From assembly GCA_015179125.1 (NCBI GenBank), contig WHVA01000089.1, positions 124,001 to 188,000 of the forward strand: a stretch of 64,000 nt of DNA. Reading direction: 5' to 3'. The DNA comes from Gautieria morchelliformis. Lineage: Eukaryota > Basidiomycota > Agaricomycetes > Gomphales > Gomphaceae. Both the position numbers and the translations under genes were made by a program. Below the pieces are notes generated by a model that saw only the letters and a list, made by a program, of their open reading frames with translations, made no database searches and was not told where the DNA came from. Below, in pieces: positions 1 through 10,733 of the stretch. Numbering within the stretch: position 1 is the first letter of the stretch; every line of letters begins with the position of its first letter.

Positions 1-420
1 CCTTGATTGAGCCAGCCTCATTTGGGGTCCCATCAATATTGTAGACGGGGATGGCACGGGGTAGGGGACGGGTCCGAAGTCTGTGTTCCCTTACAAACTC
101 CACATCGATGAACATCCCTGTAGCACCACTGTCAAGGAGGGAGTCAATTGCAAGTGGATGCCCTGTGTCAACGGAGTGGACCTTGAGAGGTACTTTGGTG
201 CATCGGCGGAGGTCAGCAGTACGGACATATAGAGGGACTGGAAGGTTTGCATTAGCAACTGGAGCGATGGGTTGGGTTTTTGGCATGGCTGGTTTGGTTT
301 CAGTTCGATCAGGGATAGGAGAAGGATGCATCATATCGCCTGTGATCCCTATTGTACATGTTTCGAGAACTGAAAACCGATTCGTCGAGCGGGGCATGTC
401 TTTCACCGCTGACTGGCCTA
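1..420 (-). CDS. pol: Ty3/gypsy Pol N-terminus with retropepsin, cut by window edge
   Basis: Read leftward from the slippery site at 421-427 in the -1 frame relative to gag, this stretch is open to the window edge. After a variable linker of about 95 residues it reaches LLDSGATGMFID, the D-S/T-G active-site motif of a retroviral-type aspartic protease that processes Gag-Pol. Reverse transcriptase, RNase H and integrase would lie to the left, outside the window. There is no start codon of its own; expression as a Gag-Pol fusion by frameshifting is inferred. No stop or frame break is seen, which fits a recent copy. A non-LTR or host protease is unlikely because the adjacent ORF is a classic gag with a zinc knuckle. 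Confidence 0.85.
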
Positions 421-1524
421 AAAACCCTTTCCTTCATCTTGGACAGGGGCTTCCACCTTCTGTTTGGGTTCCTCCATCGCCGCTGCCACAGATTTAGAGA
501 CAATTGCTGCAATGTCCGCCTCCGTGAGGTTTGCGCGGATTCGTGGCTTGCGAGGTTCAGGACAGTCTGGTGAAATGTGACCAGGTCTCTTACAGTTGTA
601 GCAGGTCCGTGTTTCGGTGCGGCGGCGGGATGAGTCAATGTCCATAGGTGTCGCATTACTGGGTGGTGCTGTGACAACAGGAGCCGTAGCAGGAGTGTGG
701 AGTGGACGGGCAGGAGGAGGGCGATTAGGGACATGAGGTGTCTGTGCCTTCCTGACCTCTAACAGACGGCGATGATTGCGGTCAATCTGACAGGCTGCTT
801 CCTTCCAGGCTTTGAGGTTGGATGGAAGAAAGGGCTGGGCGTGGATCTTATCAAGGATACCTGCTGGAAGGCCACGAGCATAGGCATCCTCGAGTGCCTC
901 ATCATTAAAGCCTGTCCTGCCTGCCAGGATCTCAAATTGAGCCGTGTATTCATCTGCCGACATTCCTGACGCCATCCTAAGGTCATGCAGTTTAGTGCGA
1001 GCCGTTCTGGCACGATCTGGGTCACCAAAGGCCTCCTCCACACGTTTAATGAACCCCTCCAGAGTGGATATAGAGGAGGTGCCATCAATGACAGCCTGTG
1101 TCTCGTTGTGTGCCCATATCTCCGCAGAGCCTCCTGTCATGAAGGAAAGAGCATATAGGATCTTTGTGCGCTCATCTGGGAAGGATGCCGGCTGGACAGC
1201 GATGGACAATCTGATAGACCTGATAAACCCTTCAGTCTTTGCACGGTCTCCATTGAACTTCTCCGGTTCCGCTGCTTTGATAGAGCGAGTAGATGGAGGG
1301 ACACTGTGAGGTACTGAGGGCGCAAGGGCTTGAGCAGCAGCAACAGCAGCGTTGGCGGCAGCATTGGCTAAGTGGTTGTGAACGTTAACAATCTGACTGT
1401 GCAGTTCCTGATTCTGCAGTTGAAGTTGCTGCAGCTGCTGTGCTTGGCTGGAAAGGAGGCCTCGAAGAAATGGCCCATGGTCACCCAGGGAGTCCCAGTA
1501 TGCGTCTGGGAGTTGGTCTGCCAT
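418..1524 (-). CDS. gag: Ty3/gypsy Gag (capsid and CCHC nucleocapsid)
   Basis: An uninterrupted ORF of about 368 residues encodes the structural protein of a gypsy retrotransposon. The N-terminal third is a Gln/Leu-rich coiled-coil-like segment, followed by the conserved capsid core (PEKFNGDRAKTEGFIRSI, then AYARGLPAGI). Near the C-terminus is one zinc knuckle, CYNCKRPGHISPDC, which fits CX2CX4HX4C and would bind element RNA. I chose the ATG at 1522-1524 (MADQLPDAYW) because the open frame further upstream encodes a hydrophobic stretch with no Gag resemblance and probably belongs to the leader. The TAG stop at 418-420 directly follows a frameshift heptamer. No disabling change is visible, unlike most other elements in the window. 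Confidence 0.9.
   Translation of the reverse strand: MADQLPDAYWDSLGDHGPFLRGLLSSQAQQLQQLQLQNQELHSQIVNVHNHLANAAANAAVAAAQALAPSVPHSVPPSTRSIKAAEPEKFNGDRAKTEGFIRSIRLSIAVQPASFPDERTKILYALSFMTGGSAEIWAHNETQAVIDGTSSISTLEGFIKRVEEAFGDPDRARTARTKLHDLRMASGMSADEYTAQFEILAGRTGFNDEALEDAYARGLPAGILDKIHAQPFLPSNLKAWKEAACQIDRNHRRLLEVRKAQTPHVPNRPPPARPLHTPATAPVVTAPPSNATPMDIDSSRRRTETRTCYNCKRPGHISPDCPEPRKPRIRANLTEADIAAIVSKSVAAAMEEPKQKVEAPVQDEGKGF
421..427 (-). promoter_or_regulatory. -1 ribosomal frameshift heptamer GGGTTTT
   Basis: On the minus strand gag ends AAG GGT TTT TAG. The heptamer G GGT TTT matches the X XXY YYZ rule for -1 slippage and sits immediately before the gag stop. Slipping back one base opens a frame that runs without a stop into the DSGATG protease. 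Site and frames are seen directly; use in vivo and any downstream stimulatory structure are inferred. Confidence 0.75.
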
Positions 1525-2261
1525 AGGCTGAGATGAAGGCTGGTTAAGAAAAGTGTGTGGGGTCGTCCTATGAGCTTGATCTTCTGTGAGGGCAACACTA
1601 ATGACGAAGCCACAACCAAAGATACTCAAGGAGATAAGAGCCGATACTAGGACAATGACCAACTGTGTAGTGGGTATCCTCAGTTTATAACTCTACCAAC
1701 GATAGATACATGGGGACTTGCCTGTGTAGTGGGTATCCTCAGAGATCAAGCTGAGGAAACGCCACCACACAGGCTACAGTCTTATAGCGCAGGCAAGGCT
1801 TACATAATAGGGGAGACGGAAACTTGTAGAAGGTTACGGAAGGTGACGGAATGTGACATGTGACAGAATGTGACAGAATGTGACATGTGACAGAATGTGA
1901 CGGAAGGTTATGGAAACTCATGGAAGGAAATAGAAACTTGTGGAAGGAAATGCGTGAACCCTGACACAATACAAGCAGTTTGTAACAATTGGGCTTGAAT
2001 CTCTTTCAGGCCTGCCAGAGAGTTGGGATTATGTTAATGAGGGGGAAATGACAGGTGAAGAGAGAGGATGAGCTGGGAAAGACCACATGTAACGCATGAC
2101 ATATAATAGTATGAGATCCTGTAGCCACTGTAGGAAGAGCGGGCACTTACAATGAGTACTTTTTGCACTACTAAGTGTTGTTTACCAATATCATCCATCA
2201 CATTGCAGATAATTTTCAACATTCTGACAACAAAAAATTACATTACAGTAGTACAACTGCA
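1525..2261 (-). repeat. Leader and probable 5' LTR region of the gypsy element
   Basis: No gene is seen here. A 21-bp sequence beginning CTGTGTAGTGGG occurs twice, at 1663-1683 and 1722-1742, 59 bp apart. At about 1830-1925 there is a degenerate tandem array built on GAATGTGACA and GTGACATGTGACA units. The position upstream of gag on the minus strand predicts a 5' LTR and primer site, and TGTGTAG at 1664 would suit an LTR edge. The 3' LTR is outside the window, so the boundaries cannot be fixed. Confidence 0.45.
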
Positions 2262-3456
2262 CTACAGATAGCCACAGTCCTTCATCCCCCCTCGCGCATG
2301 TCTGCGTGTAATCCGATCCAGTGCCTCGTAGAGAAACATGAATAGCTCAGCCCTCTCCTTACTTGCAACACATGCACGGAACTCGGCACCATGACGTCTG
2401 AGGTGAGCTTTGATGAAGGAGAATGATTCTTCGATTGGGTTGAGATCGGGCGAGTACGGCGGAAGATACATCAGTTTGATTCCTCTGCAAATGCAAGATT
2501 AGACACTAGTGAAAACAGTTTATAATGGTAAAAACCTTTGGGCACATAAGAGTGAGACCTCAGGTATGTGGTGAATGGCGCAGTTATCCATAACAAGAAC
2601 GCTCTGTGGTGCCGGGTAAGGGTTCATTACCTCTAAAGGCCCTTCAGAAACCCAAGGAACTCTGGACCGTCGTATGCCCCTAATTTGATATGGCTATAGA
2701 TGATTCCATCTTGTGAGAGCGCTGGAAGGATTGAAAATCTGAGTGGATATTAGCGATACAATAATGGAGGCCCATGCACAAATAGCCCCTTTGGAAACGT
2801 GCTCGCACTCGAGGCCTACATCCCTTGTAAGCCCATCCCATTAGTCTATATGTTGTGCGAAGGTCAATTGCGCTTTCATCTGTGAAAACCAAACGGTCCG
2901 GTGGTTCACTACCAATACGAAACTGGAAAGCAGTCCGCGAGGCTTCACAGCGCTCTGCGGCCGCCCGTGAAAGCTGGATTGGAGACAAATATAAAGGTTG
3001 TTATTCTTCGAGGATTTAATGACTCACTTTCTTTCTTTGCAAGCCAAGATGTCGAAGCGTCCTCCAGACAGTTGATATACTTACTAAACTACAATGCTGC
3101 ACCTCTAGCTCTTCGACAAGCTCATTGAGGTAAAGATCGGGCGAGCATTCAAGAAGCGCAAGAAGAAACTGTTATAAAATAAGATAAGCTACAGCTAAAC
3201 ACAGACATGAATCACTTACTTCACTCTGAGCTGAGGTCATTTTTGACCCATGAGGTAGCCGCTTTGGCTCTGCCACGATGTCTCCAACATCCTGCCAGAG
3301 TTTGATTGTGCGTTGAACTACACGTAGTGACATATCGAGGTCAATTGCAATATCGGTTGATTTCTTGTTGAGCTTGAATTTTTGGTGTATAACGCGATCC
3401 CGCAGATCCTTGCTGTACATGTGACCAACAGGTTTAGGGTTGCCAGGGCGAGGCAT
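2262..3456 (-). pseudogene. Tc1/mariner-IS630-type DDE transposase, one frameshift
   Basis: Five exons can be joined leftward: 3456-3220, 3168-3028, 2973-2780, 2738-2536 and 2484-2262, with GT-AG introns of 41-54 nt. Exon 1 holds a helix-turn-helix region (GHMYSKDLRDRVI, then MSLRVVQRTIKLW) for terminal-repeat binding. The catalytic DDE fold follows: first Asp in LVFTDESAID, second Asp in VLVMDNCAIHH, Glu in the hallmark [15 protein letters not shown]. Exon 4 needs a one-base correction at about 2640-2650, because the frame entering LKGL does not match the frame leaving as EVMNPYPAP; about one base appears to be missing. It is therefore probably inactive, unless the change is a sequencing error. 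I could not find convincing terminal inverted repeats around it. Confidence 0.8.
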
Positions 3457-3737
3457 ATGAGCGATGGTGTGGGTAGTACATACAAGGAGAATGGAAGTTC
3501 GTGAAACACACACCCTGACCAAGAATTCTATGACATGAATCGTGCGACAGCATTTGCACCCTTACTCCCAATGCTGAACCCCAACTCAAGTGTAATTTTC
3601 AGGTGTTGAATGGCCACTATCCCGTTTTTATTGGTGAGTTTGCTACTTATGCTTACTTTACATCCTCGCTGAAAGGGCTGTCACGCATCCCAACTACAAG
3701 TCCACCATTGTGACTTGAAGCGCCCCTTCTACTCATA

Positions 3738-5012
3738 TGTCATGACGCGTTTATTTCCCATACTCAGAAGCTCAGTTTTCCTATTTTCTCACCCCACCTT
3801 CGTGTTCGTTCCGATCACCATTGTCATGTTTGGCAACCAACTCTCGCTGTTCGCGCCAACTATGGTAGCCGCACCGTCAAAGGCATGATCGACGTCTTGG
3901 GACTGACTCAGCAGTCATCACTGGGCCTACCACCTCCTCTGCTCGACCCTCTTCCGATGGTGTTCTAATAGTTGGGTTGTCATGACCTGTGTATTTCCTG
4001 CACCTTGGTATCCCCATTTTCCCTTTCGCTACTCCTCCTCAGTGTTCGCTTGGTTTCGCCCTCCACCTCGACCTCTCCTCCCCTATGTCACTTCTGTTCA
4101 CCCTTCCTTGCATTTCGCCGAACGGCTATTCGCCGCTCGCATCATTCGCCAGCAGGCACACCATCAAATACGATCAATACCATTCACCCGGCATGATGGT
4201 TCATCATTAACCCCATCGTCTTCTTAAATCCAACCCCATTGGGCGTTCGTATGGTCAAAGTATGTTCTCAGGACATCCCTTCCATAGGTTGTGCGGAATC
4301 AACCCAGTAGACCAAGAGTCCATGCAGGGTAGCCTGTATGTGGGTCCCAAGACATGGTTTTGTCCATAAGTGCCTTCGCCACCTTTACTCTCCGTCGTTT
4401 CATGTTCTCCCTCTTCTCACATTCTATTGTATGTTTATTTCATCTATGTTGTATCATGGCTGCGCACTCCTATCAAACCCTGACTTGTGACGGCCTCTTT
4501 CCTATTCACTGATACCTTACGAGCATTCGATATAAGTAGTTTACATTCGCATGTATATTCCCCAGTTCAATTATCATACGTCGTTCATCTTGTGCAGCTT
4601 TGACCTTGCCATGGTCGTCGTCTTAAGCCTTCTCTTGGAGATTTCCATCCTCGACTAGCAGAGGACTTAGGCATCACTGGTGAGTTCTCATACTTCATCT
4701 TCGTTACCTTAGCCTTTGAACCATTTTCTGTGCTGTTGGCAAAGGGCTCCGAAGGAGCACCTTCGCTGGCGAAGGGATTGTCGAGACTTAGACAGCCCTT
4801 CTGTGAAACCTTGTACGTTACATTGTCAAAAGCCACGGGCTATTTCGCTACGACTGTAGATAGGGTGAGCCCCGTTTAGGCAAACCCTCTTACCTTGTGA
4901 ACATTCATTGGTTCACCTATTTGCCGAACGGCATACTTATTCGCACAAGTTATTCGGGCATTTGCTGTTTTCACTAATACACGATATTAACACCTAAAAA
5001 CCAATCTTGACA
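3738..5012 (+). repeat. Long-TIR element family, copy A (5'-truncated)
   Basis: This 1.27-kb stretch matches 50820-52592 along its length once the solo LTR there is removed. It ends with CCAATCTTGACA, the terminal motif of the family, but lacks the left terminal repeat present in copy B. On the minus strand at 4585-4836 it keeps an open frame containing NPFASEGAPSEPF and KYENSPVMPKSS, which recurs at the same place in the other copies. No transposase is visible, so it is probably non-autonomous. Confidence 0.75.
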
Positions 5013-5016
5013 TCAT

Positions 5017-5321
5017 ACAAGCACGAGCAGTTCCTTCCTGTCGTCCACCCCAACCGACTGCGGCTCCATCACTCCTACCGTCAACACCCTCGCGATTACC
5101 ACCGCCACGTCCCACGCCTCCACGTGCTACTGCAACACCAACCGCGGCGACGCCCTCGCACGCCTCGAGGGCCGCCAGCCCAGTCGTGTCACATCTGCGC
5201 TCCCGTCCCTCTACCGGCTGCCGTTTGGGCTGGTATCCCCCATGTCCCCTGCGTGGAGTCCCCTGGGTGTCAAGGTGTGTCGATGCCCCTGCACCCTGCT
5301 AACCGTATGCCCAGTCTCCTC
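5017..5321 (+). pseudogene. Possible gene fragment with fungal-like codon use, unrecognised
   Basis: Directly after copy A, one frame (SSTPTDCGSITPTVNT, then TCYCNTNRGDALARL) is open for about 95 codons, with C/G-ending codons unlike the surrounding repeats. It stops at a TGA just before the Pro/Ala minisatellite. It could be a Cys-containing exon of a secreted protein followed by a repeat linker, truncated at the left by the transposon. I do not recognise the family, and it may be chance. Confidence 0.25.
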
Positions 5322-5339
5322 ACGATGAGCTCCGTGTCG

Positions 5340-5745
5340 TCCATGCTGCAATCGCACCCGCACCTGCACCCGTACCTGCACCCGCACCCACACCTGCACC
5401 TGCACCCGCACCTGCTGCCGCCCGCTTCCCCACCACCCCGTCTTCCTACACCAGCTTGCCCACCTCCGCCCCCGTACCTGCACCTGCACCCACACCTGCA
5501 CCTGCATCTGCACCCATACCTGCACCCGCACCCGTACCTGCACCTGCACCTGCACCTGCACCTGCACCCACACCTGTCCCTGCACCCGCACCCACACCCG
5601 CACCTGCACCTGCACCTGCATCTGCACCCATACCTGCACCCACACCCACACCCGCACCTGCACCCACACCCGTCCCTGCACCCGCACCCACACCCGCACC
5701 CGCACCCACACCCGCACCCGCACCCGCACCCGCACCCGCCGCCGC
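5340..5745. repeat. Hexanucleotide minisatellite (CACCTG/CACCCG units)
   Basis: About 65 imperfect six-base units of the types CACCTG, CACCCG and CACCCA run almost without interruption, broken by a GC-rich segment at about 5415-5470. In one plus frame this gives Pro-Ala repeats and in others Leu-His or Val-Gln repeats. The long ORFs on both strands here are by-products of the repeat. Confidence 0.9.
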
Positions 5746-5920
5746 CTGCTCCCCCACCACCCCGTCCTCCTACACCAGCTCGCCCACCCCAGCACCTCCG
5801 CGCCCCTCACCCCACCACATACGTGTGCGCTGTTGGGTGCATGTGTGCACCAGACTTCAAACCTAATATAAATCAGATTAAGGGGTTGGAGTTGAGTGAA
5901 CAATAGTGTGATAGAGATCT

Positions 5921-6204
5921 TTACAGCTGTTTTGGGTACATAGGGCGGAGTCTGAAATACATGCCGCCCGGTGCCACTCGAAAAGATCAAGCTGTATCTC
6001 CACAGCAATTGATGATTAAGGGCTGGTACTTTGTATATATTCTGTACTATGTAGTAGCTACCCTCTGATATACAAAGCCTGGCTTATTCTGAGTTATTGA
6101 ATAATTGGATAATTTCACTTATATGCATCATTATGCACTCAAATTCTTTCAGTAAGGTCTGTAACTTTCTCAGATTATAGTAATATACATGTATAAATGT
6201 TGGA
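5921..6204 (-). repeat. 284-bp dispersed repeat, left copy (inverted to 13027-13311)
   Basis: The sequence from TTACAGCTGT to ATGTTGGAA is close to the reverse complement of 13027-13311 along its full length, including the internal GACTCCGCC segment. It abruptly ends the protease coding similarity of the neighbouring gag-pro pseudogene near 6205. No target duplication is evident, so element type and exact ends are unknown. Confidence 0.75.
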
Positions 6205-6634
6205 ATCGTTCCCCTTGCGAATCGTCCCTGGGCTCGAGAAGTCCAGGGTTAAGCCGAATCTCCTTAGGAACGGTGTCCCTAAGATCGCATCGTAATATTC
6301 GACATTCGCTACGTCGAAATATTCGTCGTATGCCTCACGACCAAATTTGATGGTCTTGTTCGTTCCATAGTTGATCGTGGAACGGCTGCCTATGCAGGCT
6401 AGCTGCAGCGCGATTGGCTGCTCCAGGGAGAATGTCTTCATCCCTGTAGCTCGCGTGAATTTGGGGGATAGCAATACCCCTTCGCTGCCGCTATCTAGCA
6501 GGCAGTGGGCTTTTATGCCATTTATTTCCCAGTACCCCGATAGGGTACGGTTCTCACTGCGCAGACACGTTGGCCACGTCCGGTGTTTGCTTCGGTGGTG
6601 ATACACCGGCTCGGCCGCCTTGTCTGGCGTGACC

Positions 6635-7072
6635 TGTAGAGGACAGGAATTATAGGCAGTAGGTATGGACTTGTTGCTCAAAAGAATAAACTAGAAATTA
6701 ATTCACTACAGAGAATTTCTAGGCCAATAAATCGAAAGGATACTAGACTAATTTACTTGCCTCTCTCAGTGAATTTAGTTGTCACTGAGAGAGGGGGAAA
6801 TCTGTCTCACTGTGCATGTACTACTACCCGGCCCTTTAGCGCCCAAGGGCTTGCGCGTCGAAGTCATTTCAGACTCCGCTGGGTGCAGCCGCTTGTGAAA
6901 ATAGAAATAGCAAGATAAAATGGAGAGGTAGGGAGTGACTGGAAAATTTCGAAAATAACCAGAGAAATGGATGCATGGTACAAGAACAATGTGAGAAGAA
7001 ATTGAAACACCATACAATAAATCAAATATATTATGCTTGATTTTGGGTGCAGGAGCATAAATGCACCCAACA
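6635..7072. mobile_element. Solo LTR 1 (438 bp) with target duplication TGACC
   Basis: The element begins TGTAGAGGACAGG and ends GCACCCAACA, the TG...CA form of an LTR. It is flanked by the same 5 bp, TGACC, at 6630-6634 and 7073-7077, as expected for Ty3/gypsy integration followed by LTR-LTR recombination. It matches 51034-51531. Removing it with one TGACC joins the host frame as ARTSVTPDKAAEP. Inside is a perfect 13-bp stem with a 9-nt loop at 6760-6794. Confidence 0.93.
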
Positions 7073-8633
7073 TGACCGATGTGCGTGCCGCCATAACCTT
7101 CGTGGCGGTCTCGTTTTCCAGTGCGAATCTGATTGCGCTGGACCTGTAGGTGGTGTCTTCCACCTCCTCGTCCCATTCGTAGTATTGGGATGGCTCTGGG
7201 TCCCATTCTTCATTGAGCGCATCTCCGTTGTCCGGAGTCTCGTTGGGTTGGGGATCACCCTCCCCCTCTTCGTCAATTTGTTGAAGAGAATTTTGACCGA
7301 GATCCGTCTCCAGATCCTCGGCTTCACCGTCATGCCTTGCGGCCGCTGTCCTTATACCGGACCTAAGCCGGGGGCACTCTGCCTTCTTGTGGCCAGGTTG
7401 GCCGCATTCAAAGCATGTGGTGTTGCTTTGGCTGCCGCTGGGCCTGTCGTTAGGCCGGCCCGACGTTTTCATCGGTGGGGCAGGTCGTGGGGATGACCCT
7501 GACGCTTGAGGCTGTTTAGGCTTGTGCTGGGCGTGAGGGCGGTGGCCGTTGTCCTGTTCCGCTTCTTGCGAACAGGCTGGGCCTGGTCATGCCCGTTTGT
7601 GTCGACGGCTTGCTCCCTGTGAGCCGGGCAGCACTTGCCGTCGCTGCTGCGCTTTCTGCATGGCGCATCCCCATGTTGTGTCGGGATGCCTCCTCGATCA
7701 TCCGGGCCATCTCAAAGAGTTGCTCTATTGAGCTGCTCTCGGCATTATAGCCCTTTTTGAGGACCACGTTGCGCAGCGTTTCGCGCAGCGCCGATACGAA
7801 CCGTCTCCGGAACGTGTACTCGTCTGGCGGCTGTATCATACGTGCCACGTATTTCGTGAGCTCGTTCAGCATCTCCTGAATGGTTTTCATGCCTTGCATG
7901 ACCGCGTCGAATTTATTCGATGCGTGATGGTATGTCAGTGTGTGCAGGAACCTTTTTTGAAGGCCTTGCATCACGGTTTCCAGCGTCCAGCTGCGGACCT
8001 GGCGATCGAAGCGTTCAACATTTCGAAGGAACCACTCCTGGGCTTCGCCGGTGAGGCGAGTGCCCACATAGCCGACCTGCGTGTCAATGCTGTTTGGCCC
8101 TAGGAGGCAATTCATTTTTAGCCATCATAGGATGGCTGCCACGAAGATTTCAAACTCTTTGAGGTCCGATCCCCCTGCATATGGCTCGGGGTGGGCCAGT
8201 TTTATGCCGGCCTTCGCTAGCACAGACTTCTCCGGGTCTGTGTCTGCAGCGTCTGCTAACGCCCCGCGGATCATCCATGTGATCCCGTCATACGGCTCCA
8301 TTGGTACGACGTCAGCCTGGTCAGGGATTCCCTGGCCTTCCGTTGGGGCCATGGATCGCTCGCGCGGTTGTGACGCCGCACGGGGCAGGCTGTTATATGC
8401 CCTGATGGGCCCCGGGCCCGGATCGGGCTCGGGATCGGGAGCATTTTGTGCTCTCGGTTCCGGGGGTGTTTTGTGCCTGGTGTCCCCAGTCAGTCCCGCA
8501 TTGCAGATCCGTAGCCTGCTGTTGTAGGCTGTGCGCGCTTGCCGTGCATCCTGTACGGCTTGCGTGAGCTGCTCGTCGGGCAGCTGAGTGGTGTGGCTGT
8601 GGGCCACTGTCTCTTCAGCGTTCTTCGGTAGTA

Positions 8634-9704
8634 AGGTAGAGGACAGCTAGACTCCGCAACCTCTAAGCGTGCATGACTAATATCAGGGTTAGGGTTAAGG
8701 TGGCAAAAATCTAGCTCGGATGTCGTTGCCTGTAGACAAGTAACTTCGAAGTCCCCAAACCTACTGTGGCATCTAATAATATATACTCAGTTAACTATAG
8801 AAAGCATTAGAGCTCCTCCACTATTGAATCAGGAAGAACTTGATGTCCATGATACTTCTGATTTGCCCAACTTGCATGCCTGCGTGCCATTCAACCCTTT
8901 CTGGTAAGCATCGATGAATCTCGCAGAACGATTAGCAAACCTGTCTCATATCCTCACAGTAAGCTAGCATTTCCATAGAAAAATAAGGGGGGGAAAGCAC
9001 CTTCACATCTGTACGGATGTCAATTTGGCAAAGACTCAATTGAGGCAGAGAAGGATGAGCTGCGCGTGGCTGCTGTGCAGAAGGGGTGCCGAAACTCAAG
9101 TTGCTTGAAACAAAACCTTCACTATGCTGAACTTCTGGCTCTTGTGGCTTCAGCGAGGCTTCTTCTACCACTAAAGCAGTGTTCTGGAGTTTGGGAGGAA
9201 TAAACAATGAGAATTAGGCTCAAGACACATTGAATGAGGGGAGAATCAGTCAAAAAGTTTTCACATTTTTACCAAGTTTTTTTACCCTTAATATATCCCT
9301 GGCCTTCCTGCGACCCATACTCAAGCTTCACAGCGGATAACGAGGCTCTGTTACTGTTCTAAAGAGCTCCAGAGGCTCGAGATGAACTACTTTTCAGACT
9401 CCGCTAGCTCATGGGAGTTGCCGGATTGAGGCAAATTTAGAGAGGTCAAAAAATTTACTTTCGTCCCCTGCATCTAAAACATGTATTTGAAGATAATGGA
9501 GCAAAAAAAACTTGTTTGTTATATTTCAAGACTGAGGGTAGAATAATCCACAAACTAAAACCATAGGAATACAGACAAAGGTCTTCTAAATGATTCTACG
9601 GTACCAGATTTCCTAATTGAGTCTTGCTGGCGACGCAGAAAGCGTTGCCTCACATTGGCCAGAATGGGCGCTTAGAGGTTGCGGAGTCTAGCTGTCCTCT
9701 ACCT
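8634..9704. mobile_element. 1071-bp non-autonomous TIR element with TA duplication
   Basis: The two ends are perfect 36-bp inverted repeats (8634-8669 and 9669-9704, beginning AGGTAGAGGACAGCTAGA). TA flanks both sides at 8632-8633 and 9705-9706, the Tc1/mariner target signature. The interior encodes no transposase; a 91-codon minus ORF at 8932-9207 matches nothing I know. Removal with one TA rejoins the gag frame exactly (RALEL to LPKNAEE). It is presumably moved by a transposase supplied elsewhere; no link to the one at 2262-3456 is shown. Confidence 0.93.
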
Positions 9705-10733
9705 TAGCTCGAGTGCCCGTGTGTGGCGGCGCGTGGCTGCGGCTTCTTTACGCTGCCAGTGTGCGACTTCGAGCTCTAAGCTCTCGGTCGTCATTTCAGA
9801 GTCAGGCTCTGAGGTGACCTGATCCCTAACGATCTGTTGGATCATTTTACGGCTGTCCGTTGGGGCAGCCGGTTGTTCCTGAGGTTCATTCCCGAACCTT
9901 ACGTCCTGTTCGACCGGGACAGCTGGCAGCGGCATTCGCTGCTTGTCTCGCTCCTTTCGGCGTGGGTCTTCCACGTCGCGACTGCGTTTGTTGACTGCGG
10001 ACTGTCGCGAGCTCAGACGAGTTGTGTCATGTTCCCCGCGTGGGTGGAGTGCTTTCTGGACGTCCTCCAGCGTGGCTGCATCTTGCAGCCTGACCTCCTC
10101 CGCCTGGTGGAGTTCCTTGCCGATTGCCATTAGGGCAGCGGCGGCGTTGTCAAGCTGCGATGCCAGCTGATCGTGCTTGTGGCGCGTCAGTGTACTTCGG
10201 TGCAGTGCAGCCTGCACCTGTTTGTTCAGGGCCTCTGCTGTCTCGTGGTTGATGGTGTGAGCCCTCGAGCTCTTGCGACTAGAGCTCGAGTATTCCGAGT
10301 CCTGACCATCGTCTGGGGCTCGTCTCTTTTGCCGTCATCCTCCTTCAGGGACGATCATCGTCGCTCTACTTCGTGAGCGTCGGTTTGAGTCGTGGCTTTG
10401 TGGCCGCCTCGACACTGTTGCTCTACCATCTGATGACGGCGAGACTTCTCTGCCCTTTCCCTTGTCCTTGGGCAGAGAGAGATGGGGGGGCGGTGCCGGT
10501 TCGTCGCCCGGCATCGTCTCTTCCTCGGCCATGCTCGACGAGACGTGGTCGGGGTTTTCCTCGTCGTCCTCTACTGAGGGGACGAGGGCGGTGAGATCTA
10601 CGATCTCTCCGTCTTGTATCGTCCTGTTCTCTTGGTCCAGGATAGCATCAGCCGTCGTGTCGCTAGGCTGCGCCTGGGGCGTGGACCTCGAGCTCGTTGC
10701 TCGTGTCTGTCTTCAACTGCGTGGAATCATCAT

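Larger units (their letters stand above)
6205..10733 (-). pseudogene. Decayed Gag-protease retroelement with two nested insertions
   Basis: Reading leftward from ATG ATG at 10733, one ancestral frame continues to about 6205. A charged N-terminal region (DDEENPDHVSSSMAEEE, then QSHDSNRRSRSR) is followed by a coiled-coil-like segment (HKHDQLASQLDNAAAAL), the Gag core (GYVGTRLTGEAQEWF), the zinc knuckle CFECGQPGHKKAEC and a retropepsin with LLDSGSEGVLLS. Breaks: in-frame TGA codons at 10713-10715, 10335-10337 and 8125-8127, each where CGA (Arg) would fit; a frameshift near 7520; a 1.07-kb TIR element at 8634-9704; and a solo LTR at 6635-7072. No reverse transcriptase follows: the protease homology ends at the 5921-6204 repeat. 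It differs from the gypsy gag at 418-1524 and is certainly dead. Confidence 0.85.

Noticed and set aside
1739-1969. Minus-strand ORF with HSVTCHI repeats
   Set aside because: It is created by the GTGACAGAAT tandem array in the putative LTR and has no independent coding support.
5007-6008. Long His/Leu/Pro-rich and Val/Gln-rich ORFs on both strands
   Set aside because: They are translations of the CACCTG/CACCCG minisatellite, open in most frames, with no domain outside the repeat.
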